IMG/VR virus record: IMGVR_UViG_3300049218_000295
Span: 104,949 to 168,948 of that record
Source: a virus
Direction: 5' to 3' (one strand)
Length of the DNA: 64,000 nt
Shown here: positions 18,296 through 26,980 of the stretch, one piece after another
Layout of the letters: every line of letters starts with the position of its first letter
Numbering within the stretch: position 1 is the stretch's first letter
Position numbers and translations under genes: made by a program
The notes under the pieces: generated by a model
Told to the model about the DNA's origin: nothing
The model's database searches: none
Seen by the model: only the letters and a program-made list of their open reading frames with translations

Positions 18296-18593
18296 TTTGA
18301 AACAAGCGGTGTTGGCCGAAGTTTTGGAAGAACGAATCCGCCAAGATGAAAAATGGGGAGAGCAAAACCCTCCCGATGGCACTGGCGGTCCAGGTCGTGC
18401 CGACGACGCTGATCAGGCCCGTCGCTTTTGCGACGAATCATTTAAGAATGGTACTGGTACTTGGGCCGCAATCCTAGGGGAGGAAGTTGCTGAAGCTCTA
18501 GCAGAATCCGACCCCAACAAACTTCGCGCTGAACTAATACAATGCGCAGCAGTCTGCACTTCTTGGGTGGAAGCCATAGACCGCAGGTCATAA
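18285..18593 (+). CDS. MazG-like NTP-pyrophosphatase-type protein
   Basis: A 102-aa protein with the pattern of small phage/actinobacterial MazG-like proteins: VLEERIRQDEKWG at the start, PDGTGG, then GTWAAILGEEVAEALAE with the paired Glu residues that bind Mg2+, and a helical LRAELIQCAAVCTSWVEAID end. MazG-type enzymes hydrolyse NTPs to NMP and PPi. ATG start overlapping the previous gene. Confidence 0.75.
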   Translation: MNLDLKQAVLAEVLEERIRQDEKWGEQNPPDGTGGPGRADDADQARRFCDESFKNGTGTWAAILGEEVAEALAESDPNKLRAELIQCAAVCTSWVEAIDRRS

Positions 18594-18605
18594 AAACTAC
18601 GCATC

Positions 18606-19424
18606 ATGGAATTCGAACATTTTGCAAGCATTGCCATTCTAGAGTCCCATTGTGTAATTTCCGAAAAGATTCATGGGACCAACGCACAAATTGCCATTCC
18701 GGATGACCTCAGTACCATCTTCGCGGGCTCCCGCGAGCGCTGGGTTACGCCTGAGGATGATAACGCGGGTTTTGCTCGCAAGGTTTACGCAGAGAAGGAA
18801 GCCCTCTTTAAAGCTCTCGGCCCTGGTCGCCACTTTGGTGAATGGTACGGCTCTGGGATTGGGTCGGGTTATGGGTTGAAGGAAAAGCGGTTTGCGCTCT
18901 TCAACACGCATCGCTGGACTCAGCCCAAGAAAGATGGCCTGTTGCCAGCATGGGTCGACGTAGTTCCGATTTTGTATGAGGGCAATTTCACCCCAACAAT
19001 TGTTGATGAGACAATGGCCAAGCTCAAGGAGAGCGGTTCTGCCGCTGTTCCCGGCTTCAAAAAACCGGAAGGTATTGTGGTCTACTTCTCACGCTCCAAC
19101 ACCATGTATAAGAAGGTATTCGAAAGCGAAGACACGCGTTGGGACCAAAAGGATAAGAAAGAAAAGGCCCCACCTGACCCTGTATTTGAAGCCAAAGTGG
19201 ATTCTTATCTGCACCCTATCCGTCTAGAGAAACTACTAATGCGGGATGAGCGCTATTTGCGCGAGTATCCCAAGTCGATGCCTGAGATTTGTAAGGCCTA
19301 TATCGATGACCTCGTGAAAGAGGCCAATCCACCCATTGAGAACTTAGTTTTGGACGCTGTCAAGAAAAAAGCCTTTAAGATGGTTAAGACCATCGCAGAT
19401 TCTTGGAAAAATGGTAGCCCTTGA
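18606..19424 (+). CDS. RNA ligase
   Basis: ATP-dependent RNA ligase of the nucleotidyltransferase superfamily, 272 aa. Motif I is EKIHGTN with the adenylated Lys21; motif III HFGEWYG (Glu79); ALFNTHRW; motif IV KKPEGIVVY (Glu155); motif V MYKKVF (Lys169/170). It is closest in layout to the Rnl2-like ligases that seal nicked or cleaved tRNA. In this genome it joins Thg1 and peptidyl-tRNA hydrolases as a tRNA-repair set. The start follows a short spacer after the MazG-like gene. Confidence 0.92.
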   Translation: MEFEHFASIAILESHCVISEKIHGTNAQIAIPDDLSTIFAGSRERWVTPEDDNAGFARKVYAEKEALFKALGPGRHFGEWYGSGIGSGYGLKEKRFALFNTHRWTQPKKDGLLPAWVDVVPILYEGNFTPTIVDETMAKLKESGSAAVPGFKKPEGIVVYFSRSNTMYKKVFESEDTRWDQKDKKEKAPPDPVFEAKVDSYLHPIRLEKLLMRDERYLREYPKSMPEICKAYIDDLVKEANPPIENLVLDAVKKKAFKMVKTIADSWKNGSP

Positions 19425-19848
19425 GGCAACAGCAAGACAGAAGCAGTGGCTGAGTGAGAACAGAGTTGTTGCCCTTTACACGCTGGACCCACTAGCTTTT
19501 CTGAGGCTGACCTGTAATTCATACTTTACCCTTGGTTTCACCGAGGTCGATTGGTTTCTTTGGTCTACTCGGCCTTTGAGCTTCTATCAGTCAACCAAGG
19601 TTCAGGACTCTATGGTTGAACATCCTTTCCTAGAGTTGGACAGAGAGGGTAGAGTGGTTAGACATGAGGGACGTCATCGAGCGGCAGCCATTAAGAAGGC
19701 CGGTGGAGATACTTATGAGATTGCTATTCTTTCTGAGTACGGGGTTCCAGACCGGATTGTGGCCCAGTCCGATACGAGCATAGTTCACGAAGTAAACCAT
19801 GAGGCCCTTAGGTATGAATTTGACGGTGGAGCCAGGAGCGAGAATTGA
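19411..19848 (+). CDS. ParB/sulfiredoxin-like small protein
   Basis: A 145-aa protein. Residues about 80-97 (GRVVRHEGRHRAAAIKKAGG) match the GxxxxxGxHR core of ParB/Srx-type folds, which in phage relatives may bind nucleotides. The start overlaps the RNA ligase by 14 nt. The last 22 nt run antisense through the 3' end of the tRNA-Thr gene. Confidence 0.6.
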   Translation: MVALEATARQKQWLSENRVVALYTLDPLAFLRLTCNSYFTLGFTEVDWFLWSTRPLSFYQSTKVQDSMVEHPFLELDREGRVVRHEGRHRAAAIKKAGGDTYEIAILSEYGVPDRIVAQSDTSIVHEVNHEALRYEFDGGARSEN

Positions 19849-19900
19849 ACTCGCGTTTAGAGCTTACCATGCTCTCGTTCTGCCACTGAACTATCCCGGC
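19827..19900 (-). tRNA. tRNA-Thr(GGU)
   Basis: Cloverleaf with acceptor GCCGGGA/TCCTGGC, anticodon loop ATGGTAA (anticodon GGT), T-arm with TTCAATT, U73 and encoded CCA. It overlaps the convergent 3' end of the preceding gene. Confidence 0.92.
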
Positions 19901-19913
19901 ATAAAAGGAAACT

Positions 19914-20408
19914 ATGAACTTGCAAGACACGATTAAAACTTATAATTGGGTTACTGCTGATGGGGGCCGTCTTAAACTAAGTGAGATGACAACCCTGCAT
20001 TTGGGTAACGTCCTCAAAATGATTTGGAACCACGTTTGTCACCGCTATAATGGCACAAAAGTAGATTTCAGCAACACCTATGGCCGGTTTACCCAGATGG
20101 CGGAAGAAGAGCCTGACAAGATGCTGGACCTCTGCATTATACTCCGTCATGCTATTGATAAGCGTCCCGATGTTTACACTCTCGACCCGTGGTACCCACA
20201 AATTGCCGCGCAACTTGCTAGTGGTCGACCAAGAGTCCGCCATGGTCAACTACTCAATGGTGCGCACACGCGGTTCAAGCCCGTGTGTGAATTCTACCGA
20301 AGTACTCGACGTGCTTTTCACGCGCATCTGGACGCAACCATAGGTGGTACCAACGGTCTCGACCTTGACAGCGAAGAATATGAAGATGAGTTCGACGGCC
20401 CTTATTGA
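19914..20408 (+). CDS. Unknown protein, 164 aa
   Basis: Soluble protein with an acidic C-terminus (DSEEYEDEFDGPY). AAAGGAAACT precedes the ATG. No family recognised. It converges on the minus-strand gene ending at 20402. Confidence 0.6.
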   Translation: MNLQDTIKTYNWVTADGGRLKLSEMTTLHLGNVLKMIWNHVCHRYNGTKVDFSNTYGRFTQMAEEEPDKMLDLCIILRHAIDKRPDVYTLDPWYPQIAAQLASGRPRVRHGQLLNGAHTRFKPVCEFYRSTRRAFHAHLDATIGGTNGLDLDSEEYEDEFDGPY

Positions 20409-22084
20409 AGCTGCATGATGAACAAAGTCTGGACACTGCTTGGGGTGACTTCTTGTCCGTGGACAAAAATGGTGTCCCCATACGAAGTCATTTGACTCGT
20501 TGCATAGTAAACCGTATCGCCACTGATGTAGCCCGGTGGCAAGATCGGGTAAATGGTGCCGCTAGTACCGAAGCTGGTAACGACCTGAACAACATGACTA
20601 GCATTATTTAGCACTTGCACTTTGGTCATGTAATATTTCAAATCCGAGAAATCAAAGTTCGAATATACTACAATAAAAGTGTCCAACGAAAGCGGAACAA
20701 ACTTGGGGAAAACATTTGATGGAAGTACTGTTGATTCGTAATTAACCGACAACGTCGGGTCATAAACATAAAAATTGCCAGTATTGCTGACAAGGGTCAT
20801 GTAGCCAGTGCTGGTAACATAGTAATCAGTTACCATCAGTCCACTTGCTCCCACTTCGAGCGAGTAAATTTGACCACCGATAGTCGGGCTATTCAGCACA
20901 TACTGTAGGTTGGCACCGGTATTGTTTTGCACTACCGCCGCCGAACCGTACCAACCCTGAGAACCAACATAAAAACGCGGTGACCAATAGATTGAGAACG
21001 GGCTACTAACTTGGCCCGCTTGCATTGAGAAAGGAGCTTGCAAAGTGTTGGCCGAACCATCAGCATTCAGTGTTGCAAACACCAAGTCAATCGAGGTGTC
21101 GGCGTTCTGTCTGTAGCCACCTTGGTAAACGATGCCATTGTATTCAGCGATGACATTGGCGACCCAAACTGCCCCATAAGACTGGAAGGCCAATCCATTC
21201 GTGCCGAACCCTGATAGCGGGTTGCCGTTCAGATCACAGGCGTAGACAAAGGAATTTGCAGCCTGCCAGTCCCCGAAGCTGTCAATCGAAATTGCATAAT
21301 TTCCAAGGACATAAACGTTGCCGTCCGAACCCACCGTAAATGACTGGATATTAACCCAGTTGTTAACAAAGTCAAGTCCCGCAGGGTTCGGAGAGAATGA
21401 ATTCAGCAAATTTCCAGAGCTATCATAAACCTGGAAGTTGATAGCTTGAACGCCTGGTGGTGCATTAGGTGGAGCACCATTAACACCGCTGCCGTTGGTG
21501 TTTTCCATAGCAATAATTCCGCCGGAGGGCGCGGGAAGAGCCAGGTTGATGACACCCGAGCCGCTGGCTGTATAGTTAATACGGCCACCGGTCCCCCAAG
21601 CAGTATTGGGGGTCCCTGCAAAAGGAGAATATGCGGGAACAGGATGGGAGAGTTGGGTGCCGTTGTTGCCGGTGTAGATAATTGGAACCAAATATTGAGT
21701 GCCCTGAATAGTGGCATTCAGAATGTATAGGTTCAGGTTTGGAATGTTTGAAAATTGAAGAAGTACCCAGGACTGAACCTGAGTCTTAAAGTTGTCGAAG
21801 CTCGAGAGGTCCCAGCCGAGGCCGGTCCATGCCGAGGCCGCGAAATCGCTCGCTGCCTGCAAAGGCTGAGTTGTGTCCTGCATAAGAACACTGGACATAA
21901 GCTGTCCTTGACTAATAGCCGTGTTCGGGCCGCCACCGTTATTATTCAATCCAATCGGATCGAGAATGCAATAATCATTACCAGACTGTGGCCCCGTTTC
22001 TAGCCCGACGACAACGAACACGTCGCCAGAAATCGACCAGTTATTAGGCTCAAGGTCACGGTAGAAAATATTTGTCACAGACAT
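20402..22084 (-). CDS. Delta-60-repeat/propeller-like fibre protein
   Basis: A 560-aa Gly/Ser/Asn/Tyr-rich protein. At least two segments (GNPLSGFGTNG, VTSFGTSG) look like delta-60 repeats, which form beta-propeller-type folds in bacterial surface proteins. No signal peptide is seen, so a virion fibre or receptor-binding role is more likely than secretion. The start at 22084 is set by GAGGTG 6 nt upstream. The end overlaps the convergent gene by 7 nt. Confidence 0.6.
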   Translation of the reverse strand: MSVTNIFYRDLEPNNWSISGDVFVVVGLETGPQSGNDYCILDPIGLNNNGGGPNTAISQGQLMSSVLMQDTTQPLQAASDFAASAWTGLGWDLSSFDNFKTQVQSWVLLQFSNIPNLNLYILNATIQGTQYLVPIIYTGNNGTQLSHPVPAYSPFAGTPNTAWGTGGRINYTASGSGVINLALPAPSGGIIAMENTNGSGVNGAPPNAPPGVQAINFQVYDSSGNLLNSFSPNPAGLDFVNNWVNIQSFTVGSDGNVYVLGNYAISIDSFGDWQAANSFVYACDLNGNPLSGFGTNGLAFQSYGAVWVANVIAEYNGIVYQGGYRQNADTSIDLVFATLNADGSANTLQAPFSMQAGQVSSPFSIYWSPRFYVGSQGWYGSAAVVQNNTGANLQYVLNSPTIGGQIYSLEVGASGLMVTDYYVTSTGYMTLVSNTGNFYVYDPTLSVNYESTVLPSNVFPKFVPLSLDTFIVVYSNFDFSDLKYYMTKVQVLNNASHVVQVVTSFGTSGTIYPILPPGYISGDTVYYATSQMTSYGDTIFVHGQEVTPSSVQTLFIMQLQ

Positions 22085-22155
22085 TTGAACACCTCGCAAA
22101 AGAAAGATAACATGATGTGACGCGTAATGGCATCACATTGTAGTACCTAAAGTCA

Positions 22156-22632
22156 TCACAGCAAAATAAACGCCATCTGCCGAGTGTAACGATTTGCAAA
22201 CTCGTTGTGCCAACGGCACTTGAATTCTGATATTGTGAGTTTGAGGTACCGGGCTACAAAAGGGTCCATAAAGTAGACATGAGTGTCTGTGACCTTCATC
22301 GGGTTAATGTAGTGCCCAGAATCAAAGGAATTGCAGTTCAAATAAGGAAACTCTTCTTCGCCCCAAAGCTGCACTGCTGCGATCACCTGGCACCCATTTT
22401 CGAGACATTCTTGCATCTCTTCGAGTTCCAAAGGGCTCCGATAAAGATAAGGAATTTTGTAGTGGTTGCACGCTGCAACAATCCCCGAGGACGAGGTACC
22501 AATTCCGGGACGAGTCCCCATAAGTACCATGAGTTCCTTCTGATCCGCCACAATACCCCGGTCCGCAACTGCTGCCTGAAATGCAGCGGCGGCACATGCG
22601 TAATCCGTGATTTGTTGGATGGGAGGTATCAT
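22156..22632 (-). CDS. C39-like papain-fold protein
   Basis: A 158-aa protein with the layout of peptidase C39-like domains: an early Gln (IQQITDYACAAAAFQ) with Cys13 as candidate nucleophile, a helical ELMVLMGT segment, then GHYINPMKV with the His and YFMDPF with the Asp. It could cleave a peptide or amidate bond; no signal peptide. The terminator-like hairpin at 22646-22669 lies upstream. Confidence 0.7.
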   Translation of the reverse strand: MIPPIQQITDYACAAAAFQAAVADRGIVADQKELMVLMGTRPGIGTSSSGIVAACNHYKIPYLYRSPLELEEMQECLENGCQVIAAVQLWGEEEFPYLNCNSFDSGHYINPMKVTDTHVYFMDPFVARYLKLTISEFKCRWHNEFANRYTRQMAFILL

Positions 22633-22645
22633 AATGGAAAGATAA

Positions 22646-22669
22646 GGGTCCCGAAATTACTCGGGACCC
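22646..22669 (-). terminator. Hairpin between HNH and C39-like genes
   Basis: GGGTCCCGA (22646-22654) and TCGGGACCC (22661-22669) form a perfect 9-bp stem with a 6-nt loop. On the minus strand it is followed by TTATCTTTCC. It probably terminates the HNH transcript. Confidence 0.65.
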
Positions 22670-22677
22670 CAAGCTAC

Positions 22678-23217
22678 CTACCCAAATTCCAGTTCAGCAT
22701 CCCAGTAGAGATAGTTTCTCCAGGATTCCGGGGTGTTGTTCTTGATTCGGATAATCATATTCGGTGACCACTTCGGCTTGATAGGCTCCTTGATGAGCCT
22801 CATTCCAGCCTCAGCGGGAGTACGGCCACCCTTTTTGCGATTGCACGGTACGCAAGCCGTCACGATGTTTTCCCATGACTTCTTGCTGGCCGGAGTGTTG
22901 GTACACTTCGGAATGACGTGGTCGAAAGTGAGTTCTTCGGACTTTTTCTTCTTGCCACAGTATTGACATTTCCACTTGTCGCGGAAGAAAATATTGTAGC
23001 GCGAGAATTTCACCTTATTCTTGTTACGGACCATGGATACAAGAAGTCTCAGAACGCTCGGGAGCTTGAAGCTCATCTTTTCCGAACGAATGAGCACGTC
23101 ATCATACTCATGCACGATTTCCGCTTCTCCGGAAAGGAGATAGCCTACGGCCTTCGTCCAGTCAACTACACTATGCGGTTGGAACCCTTGGTCCAACACT
23201 AATACTTGCCACGACAT
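22678..23217 (-). CDS. HNH endonuclease
   Basis: A 179-aa homing-type HNH nuclease. Zinc/HNH core: CQYCG, LTFDHVIPK, then NIVTACVPCNRKKGG. ATG at 23217 is preceded by AAAGGAGG. The frame is open back to the TAG of the upstream superoxide dismutase gene. Stop is TAG. Likely a free-standing mobile endonuclease. Confidence 0.93.
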   Translation of the reverse strand: MSWQVLVLDQGFQPHSVVDWTKAVGYLLSGEAEIVHEYDDVLIRSEKMSFKLPSVLRLLVSMVRNKNKVKFSRYNIFFRDKWKCQYCGKKKKSEELTFDHVIPKCTNTPASKKSWENIVTACVPCNRKKGGRTPAEAGMRLIKEPIKPKWSPNMIIRIKNNTPESWRNYLYWDAELEFG

Positions 23218-23232
23218 ACACCCTCCTTTCAA

Positions 23233-23823
23233 CTAGAGTTTGGCAAATTCCTCTGAGGCTTTTTTCCAGTTAAGAAAAGTCCAGAGGTTCAACAGATAAG
23301 ATTTACGGTCAGCGGGGTAGTCCCCATTATATGCATGTTCCCAAGCGTCGACAACAAGCAGAGGGTAGAAACCCTCAATAAGCGGGTTCATCGCGTTCAT
23401 TGTGGTCTCGACATAAAGACGGCGTTCCGAGTCGGCAAAGAACCAGAGCCAACCGGAGCCAAAGAGCTTGCTCCCTTTATCAAGATAGGCCTGGCGTAAG
23501 TCGCCGGGGAACTCTTTAATGGCCTGTACCAGGGGTCCGGTTGGAATCGAAGGCTCCGGTGAGAGGCTTTGCCAATAGAAATCGTGGTTCCAAACTTGGG
23601 CCGCCTGATTGAAGATGGCATGTTCTTCGGGCCGAGGAGCCGTGCAGGTGGTGAGCATAATGGTTTCGAGAGTTTGGTTCTCCAACGGAGACCCCACCAA
23701 CAGCTCGTTGAGTTTCTTGATGTAGCCCGCGTGGTTCTTGTGGTAATGGTAGTCCACCGTCTGCTTGCTGATGGCAGGTTCCAGGGCATCTTTGGGATAG
23801 GGCAAGGGTTTAAGTTCGAACAT
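23233..23823 (-). CDS. sodB: Superoxide dismutase (Fe/Mn)
   Basis: Iron/manganese superoxide dismutase, 196 aa, converting superoxide to hydrogen peroxide and oxygen. Metal ligands fit His26 (DYHYHKNHAGY), His80 (NHDFYW), Asp159 and His163 (DAWEHAYNGDY). The C-terminal RKSYLLNLWTFLNW is typical. No signal peptide, so it acts in the cytoplasm. Unusual in a phage; it may protect the infected cell from oxidative stress. Ends in TAG, with the HNH gene in the same frame 15 nt further on. Confidence 0.95.
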   Translation of the reverse strand: MFELKPLPYPKDALEPAISKQTVDYHYHKNHAGYIKKLNELLVGSPLENQTLETIMLTTCTAPRPEEHAIFNQAAQVWNHDFYWQSLSPEPSIPTGPLVQAIKEFPGDLRQAYLDKGSKLFGSGWLWFFADSERRLYVETTMNAMNPLIEGFYPLLVVDAWEHAYNGDYPADRKSYLLNLWTFLNWKKASEEFAKL

Positions 23824-23841
23824 AGTATTAAGATAAGAAAG

Positions 23842-23919
23842 TGGTGCCTCCGGTCGGAATCGAACCGACAACACACAAGGTTTGAGCTTGCGTCCTCTAC
23901 CAAATTGGGATACGGAGGC
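23842..23919 (-). tRNA. tRNA-Leu(CAA), short variable loop
   Basis: Acceptor GCCTCCG/CGGAGGC, anticodon loop CTCAAAC, T-stem GTCGG/CCGAC, A73, encoded CCA. The variable region is only 5 nt (GTGTT), whereas bacterial tRNA-Leu has a long arm. Confidence 0.88.
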
Positions 23920-23929
23920 GCTGATAAAA

Positions 23930-24007
23930 TGGTACTCCCCGGTCGGATTCGAACCGACAACTCTCAGTTCTTAAGACTGATGCCACTACCAGTTAGGCTA
24001 CGGGAGC
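23930..24007 (-). tRNA. tRNA-Leu(UAA), short variable loop, odd acceptor
   Basis: Anticodon stem TCAGT/ACTGA with loop CTTAAGA (anticodon TAA), T-stem GTCGG/CCGAC, CCA encoded. The variable loop is 5 nt. The acceptor pairs only if one extra base is bulged near the T-stem, so function is uncertain. Confidence 0.75.
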
Positions 24008-24015
24008 ATAGGAAA

Positions 24016-24933
24016 TTATAATGACCCGAAGTTGACTTGAGTAAGTAGGGTGTTAATTTCACTGTAGTCAATCACCCAGTTCGACGTCGAGACCGAGTAG
24101 CTCGCCGAGCCACTGAAAGTAAAAGCGCCAGGGCTTGCTGCTGCGGTTGCCGCCGAGGACAAAGTGAAACTACTTGCACTTGTGATGGCAGAAACGGTGG
24201 TACTGTTGGCAATCTGCGAGCCTGAAACACCTAAACCAACAAAAAGACTAGAAAGGTTGGACGGAGTCACACCGGTTACTTGATAGGCGGAGGGGTTGGT
24301 ACTGAATGTGATGGTAGTAGAGCCGCTGGTGGTCGCAGCACCAGAAAGTACTATGTTGTTGTTATCTACGATGTTGAGAATAGCAGCTCCCGAAGGCAAG
24401 CCTACTCCGTTGGCTGTCATACCAACTTCCAAAGAAGCAGTAGATGAAAGGCCTGAAACCGTTGACGTTCCGTTTAAGGTCCCAGTTAGCACAATCGTTG
24501 GTGAACTCAATATTCCGTTGTAAGTCCGGGTTTGGTTCGCAGACAGTTGTAAACTGCTACTGCTCGGGATGGAGAGGACAGTGGTGCCAGAAGTAATACC
24601 TACCCCAGTAAGCGCCATACCTACCAAAACTGAGGCTGTTGAAGTAATTCCTGTAAGCAAATTCGAACCATCGGTCCCCGTGGCGGTAAACGTCGAATCA
24701 TATTTTGTTGCTAAAGCCGTGGAAATTACTCCTATAAGAAAGTCGTAGTAATCACTGCCAGGCAGAAACGACTTTGCAGTTTGGACCAAAGTGTAATCAA
24801 CGGACCCAGAACTTGTAAGAACCGGTTCCCCAGTCCCCGCACCAGCCAGCCAGCCATTGATGACAATGTTGGTGTCATTAGGTGCTTGTTCTAGCTTAAA
24901 ATCTTTGATTCGCCAGGTGTAACCTGTTGACAT
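24016..24933 (-). CDS. Virion protein with internal beta repeats
   Basis: A 305-aa Ser/Thr/Gly-rich protein. Three copies of a repeat of about 60 aa occupy residues 85-280 (VGMALTGVGITSGTTVL, VGMTANGVGLPSGAAIL, VGLGVSGSQIANSTTV), each followed by a SLQLS/NIVLS/SFTLS strand. The repeat also occurs in the first gene of the window. Typical of phage tail decoration or fibre proteins. Stop TAA. Confidence 0.65.
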   Translation of the reverse strand: MSTGYTWRIKDFKLEQAPNDTNIVINGWLAGAGTGEPVLTSSGSVDYTLVQTAKSFLPGSDYYDFLIGVISTALATKYDSTFTATGTDGSNLLTGITSTASVLVGMALTGVGITSGTTVLSIPSSSSLQLSANQTRTYNGILSSPTIVLTGTLNGTSTVSGLSSTASLEVGMTANGVGLPSGAAILNIVDNNNIVLSGAATTSGSTTITFSTNPSAYQVTGVTPSNLSSLFVGLGVSGSQIANSTTVSAITSASSFTLSSAATAAASPGAFTFSGSASYSVSTSNWVIDYSEINTLLTQVNFGSL

Positions 24934-24936
24934 ACT

Positions 24937-25356
24937 TTAGCCTATTCTAATTCTAAGAGATTCGAGAATTGCATCCAGACTCGCCAGGACCTGTTCCTGA
25001 GTTTCGATAAAACCATCTCGGCTATCGACCGAGGCCTGGGTTGGGAATTGAGTAGATTGTGCGGCTTTAGCTAAGACTTGTGCGTTAGCCTGCATCTTAG
25101 CAACATCCTTTCGGATTTGTTCGCGGAGGTCAAGATTTTGTTTGACCAAAGAAGCAAGCTTTGGGTTCCGAGCGCACCATTCAGAATATTCTAGAATCGA
25201 AGTTCCGAGAGTATTAGGTCGCTGAATAGTTTCAAGCTCGACTTGAAGAATTGACTCCACGTCCGATTTGTTCGCTTTACCATCCTTAAAACGGACCCCA
25301 AGCTCCTCAAGAGCTGCCACTACCCGCTGCTTTTTGAACCCTACGGTACGTGCCAT
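24937..25356 (-). CDS. Helical unknown protein, 139 aa
   Basis: N-terminal helix-turn-helix-like segment (VVAALEELGVRFKDGKANKSDVESIL) and a long helical C-terminal half. Three nt upstream of the repeat protein gene, so possibly its chaperone or trimerisation partner; inferred. Confidence 0.55.
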   Translation of the reverse strand: MARTVGFKKQRVVAALEELGVRFKDGKANKSDVESILQVELETIQRPNTLGTSILEYSEWCARNPKLASLVKQNLDLREQIRKDVAKMQANAQVLAKAAQSTQFPTQASVDSRDGFIETQEQVLASLDAILESLRIRIG

Positions 25357-25400
25357 ATGGGGAGAAAATAACCTTGTCTTATCCAGGACTAAAAATTTGG

Positions 25401-25622
25401 ATGGCCTATTTTCGCATCAGGATTAGCCTCCAGCCGCTCGAAACAATACCCAAACAATACAAAATGTATTACGCGCGGCTTCCTGATTTTGGCGAAGCCC
25501 AAAACTTGGCTCTACACACTGCATCCTCATTCAATGGGGGAACGGTGCATGACGTGGCAGAAGTTTCCTTTGACGATTTGGTCGAAGAGGTTAAAGAAGC
25601 AAGCTTTATCTACCTCGAATAA
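25401..25622 (+). CDS. Small unknown protein
   Basis: A 73-aa protein; ATG at 25401 chosen over the ATG at 25350, which would overlap the divergent gene start. The C-terminal half is acidic. It ends 1 nt before the tRNA-Arg gene. Confidence 0.5.
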   Translation: MAYFRIRISLQPLETIPKQYKMYYARLPDFGEAQNLALHTASSFNGGTVHDVAEVSFDDLVEEVKEASFIYLE

Positions 25623-25697
25623 TGGTCCGCCAGACAGGAATTGAACCTGTTAATAGTAGCTCCGGAAGCTATTGCCGATCCATTTGGCTTCTGGCGG
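25623..25697 (-). tRNA. tRNA-Arg(CCG)
   Basis: Acceptor CCGCCAG/CTGGCGG, anticodon loop TTCCGGA, T-stem ACAGG/CCTGT, A73, CCA. One A-C mismatch closes the anticodon stem. It abuts the stop of the tail-collar gene. Confidence 0.9.
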
Positions 25698-26279
25698 TCA
25701 GATATAGGCGATGCCGAACCGGACGACAGTGACTGGGTGGATGGTGTTGTGGCCAGCACCGGCAACTCCGCTGCTACTGCCATTATCGGTAGTGAAAGAA
25801 TGGTAGTGGTTTGCGGTTTGGCCTGAAGTATAGTTATATGTGGCATTGCCACCATCACGACCAAAACCTGGTGGCGGCTGGTTGTTGCTCAAATTGGCAT
25901 AGTCATCTTGGTAGGTGACAAAATAGTGGGTGTGGTCGGCAGACTCGTACCCGGTGTTACCGCTGTGGGTGTGCAAGGCCAATTCACCTGCACTTAGAGT
26001 ATGGTCCTCTTCTCCGAGAAGCTGCGCCAAAGTTCGAGCGCTAAGGCCCGACCCTTGGCCATCACCCATCGGGGAGCGGCTTCTAAGGTCGGGGACGTTA
26101 AAATTACTACCGCTTCCGCCCCAGGTGTAGCCAATCGCCGCGAAAAGATAGGGGTAGGCCGTAGTCAAATAGGAACTACCATCGCAGAGAAGAACCCCTG
26201 GAGGCAAAGCATCTTGGCCAATCTTTATGATTTGCCCGATAGCAGAGCCCGAATTATCTATTCCTCGAATGCGTGGCAT
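25698..26279 (-). CDS. Tail-collar domain protein (paralogue 1)
   Basis: A 193-aa phage tail-collar protein. N-terminal GQIIKIGQDALPPGVLLCDG and FNVPDLRSRSPMGDGQG are the collar signature; the C-terminal half is His/Tyr/Gly-rich (HTHSGNTGY, ADHTHYFV, NHYHSFTT) as in tip domains that bind metal or receptor. It is closely similar to the neighbouring gene at 26304-26879 with divergence in the last third, which suggests duplication of a receptor-binding tip. Confidence 0.9.
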   Translation of the reverse strand: MPRIRGIDNSGSAIGQIIKIGQDALPPGVLLCDGSSYLTTAYPYLFAAIGYTWGGSGSNFNVPDLRSRSPMGDGQGSGLSARTLAQLLGEEDHTLSAGELALHTHSGNTGYESADHTHYFVTYQDDYANLSNNQPPPGFGRDGGNATYNYTSGQTANHYHSFTTDNGSSSGVAGAGHNTIHPVTVVRFGIAYI

Positions 26280-26303
26280 GCAACTAAAATAAGATGGTCC
26301 TGG

Positions 26304-26879
26304 TCAAATGTAGACAATTCCGAAATGTACTATAGCTACTGGATGGACTGTATTGTGTGCCAACCCATCCACTCCGTCCCCGCTACCAGTGGTGAATGAA
26401 TGATAGTGGGGTGCCGATGGCGGCGAAGTATAGTTATAGACCGCTGGTGCTCCATCACGACCGAAACCAGGCGGTGGCTGATTGTTGGTAAGGTTGGCAT
26501 AATCATCCTGATATGTTACAAAATAGTGAGTGTGGTCCGCCGATTCGTACCCAGTACTACCACTGTGAGTATGGTACTCAAGCTCAGAAGCTGCTAAAGT
26601 GTGGCTTTCCTCTCCTGAAGTTTGGCCTAGGGTGCGCAGACTGAGACTTGCACCTTGGCCATCACCCATCGGAGTCCGGCTGCGAAGATCTGGGACGTTA
26701 AAATTACTACCGCTTCCGCCCCAGGTGTAACCAATCTTGGCAAAGAGATAAGGATAGGTTGCAATCGAGTAAGAACTTCCATCGCAAAGTATTACTCCCG
26801 GAGGCAGGTCGCTTTGCCCTACCTGAATTATCTGTCCGATAGTTAATCCAGTCCGGTCGATTTTGGGAATCCGTGGCAT
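26304..26879 (-). CDS. Tail-collar domain protein (paralogue 2)
   Basis: A 191-aa tandem paralogue of the preceding collar protein with the same GQIIQVGQSDLPPGVILCDG and FNVPDLRSRTPMGDGQG blocks and the same His-rich middle. Differences cluster in the hinge (residues 84-100) and the C-terminal loop region. Spacing to paralogue 1 is 24 nt. Confidence 0.9.
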   Translation of the reverse strand: MPRIPKIDRTGLTIGQIIQVGQSDLPPGVILCDGSSYSIATYPYLFAKIGYTWGGSGSNFNVPDLRSRTPMGDGQGASLSLRTLGQTSGEESHTLAASELEYHTHSGSTGYESADHTHYFVTYQDDYANLTNNQPPPGFGRDGAPAVYNYTSPPSAPHYHSFTTGSGDGVDGLAHNTVHPVAIVHFGIVYI

Positions 26880-26892
26880 ACTCCAAAAATAA

Positions 26893-26963
26893 TGGTGCCC
26901 CCACCCGGAGTCGAACTGGGCGCTAACGCCTTAGAAGAGCATGGCGGCATCCTTGCTGGGGGC
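26893..26963 (-). tRNA. tRNA-Arg(UCU), reduced D-arm
   Basis: Acceptor GCCCCCA/TGGGGGC, anticodon stem ATGCT/GGCGT with loop CTTCTAA, encoded CCA. Only 71 nt: the D-arm is reduced to about 12 nt and the T-stem has one mismatch. Possibly degenerate. Confidence 0.65.
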
Positions 26964-26980
26964 AAAGTTATTTTGTCAGT

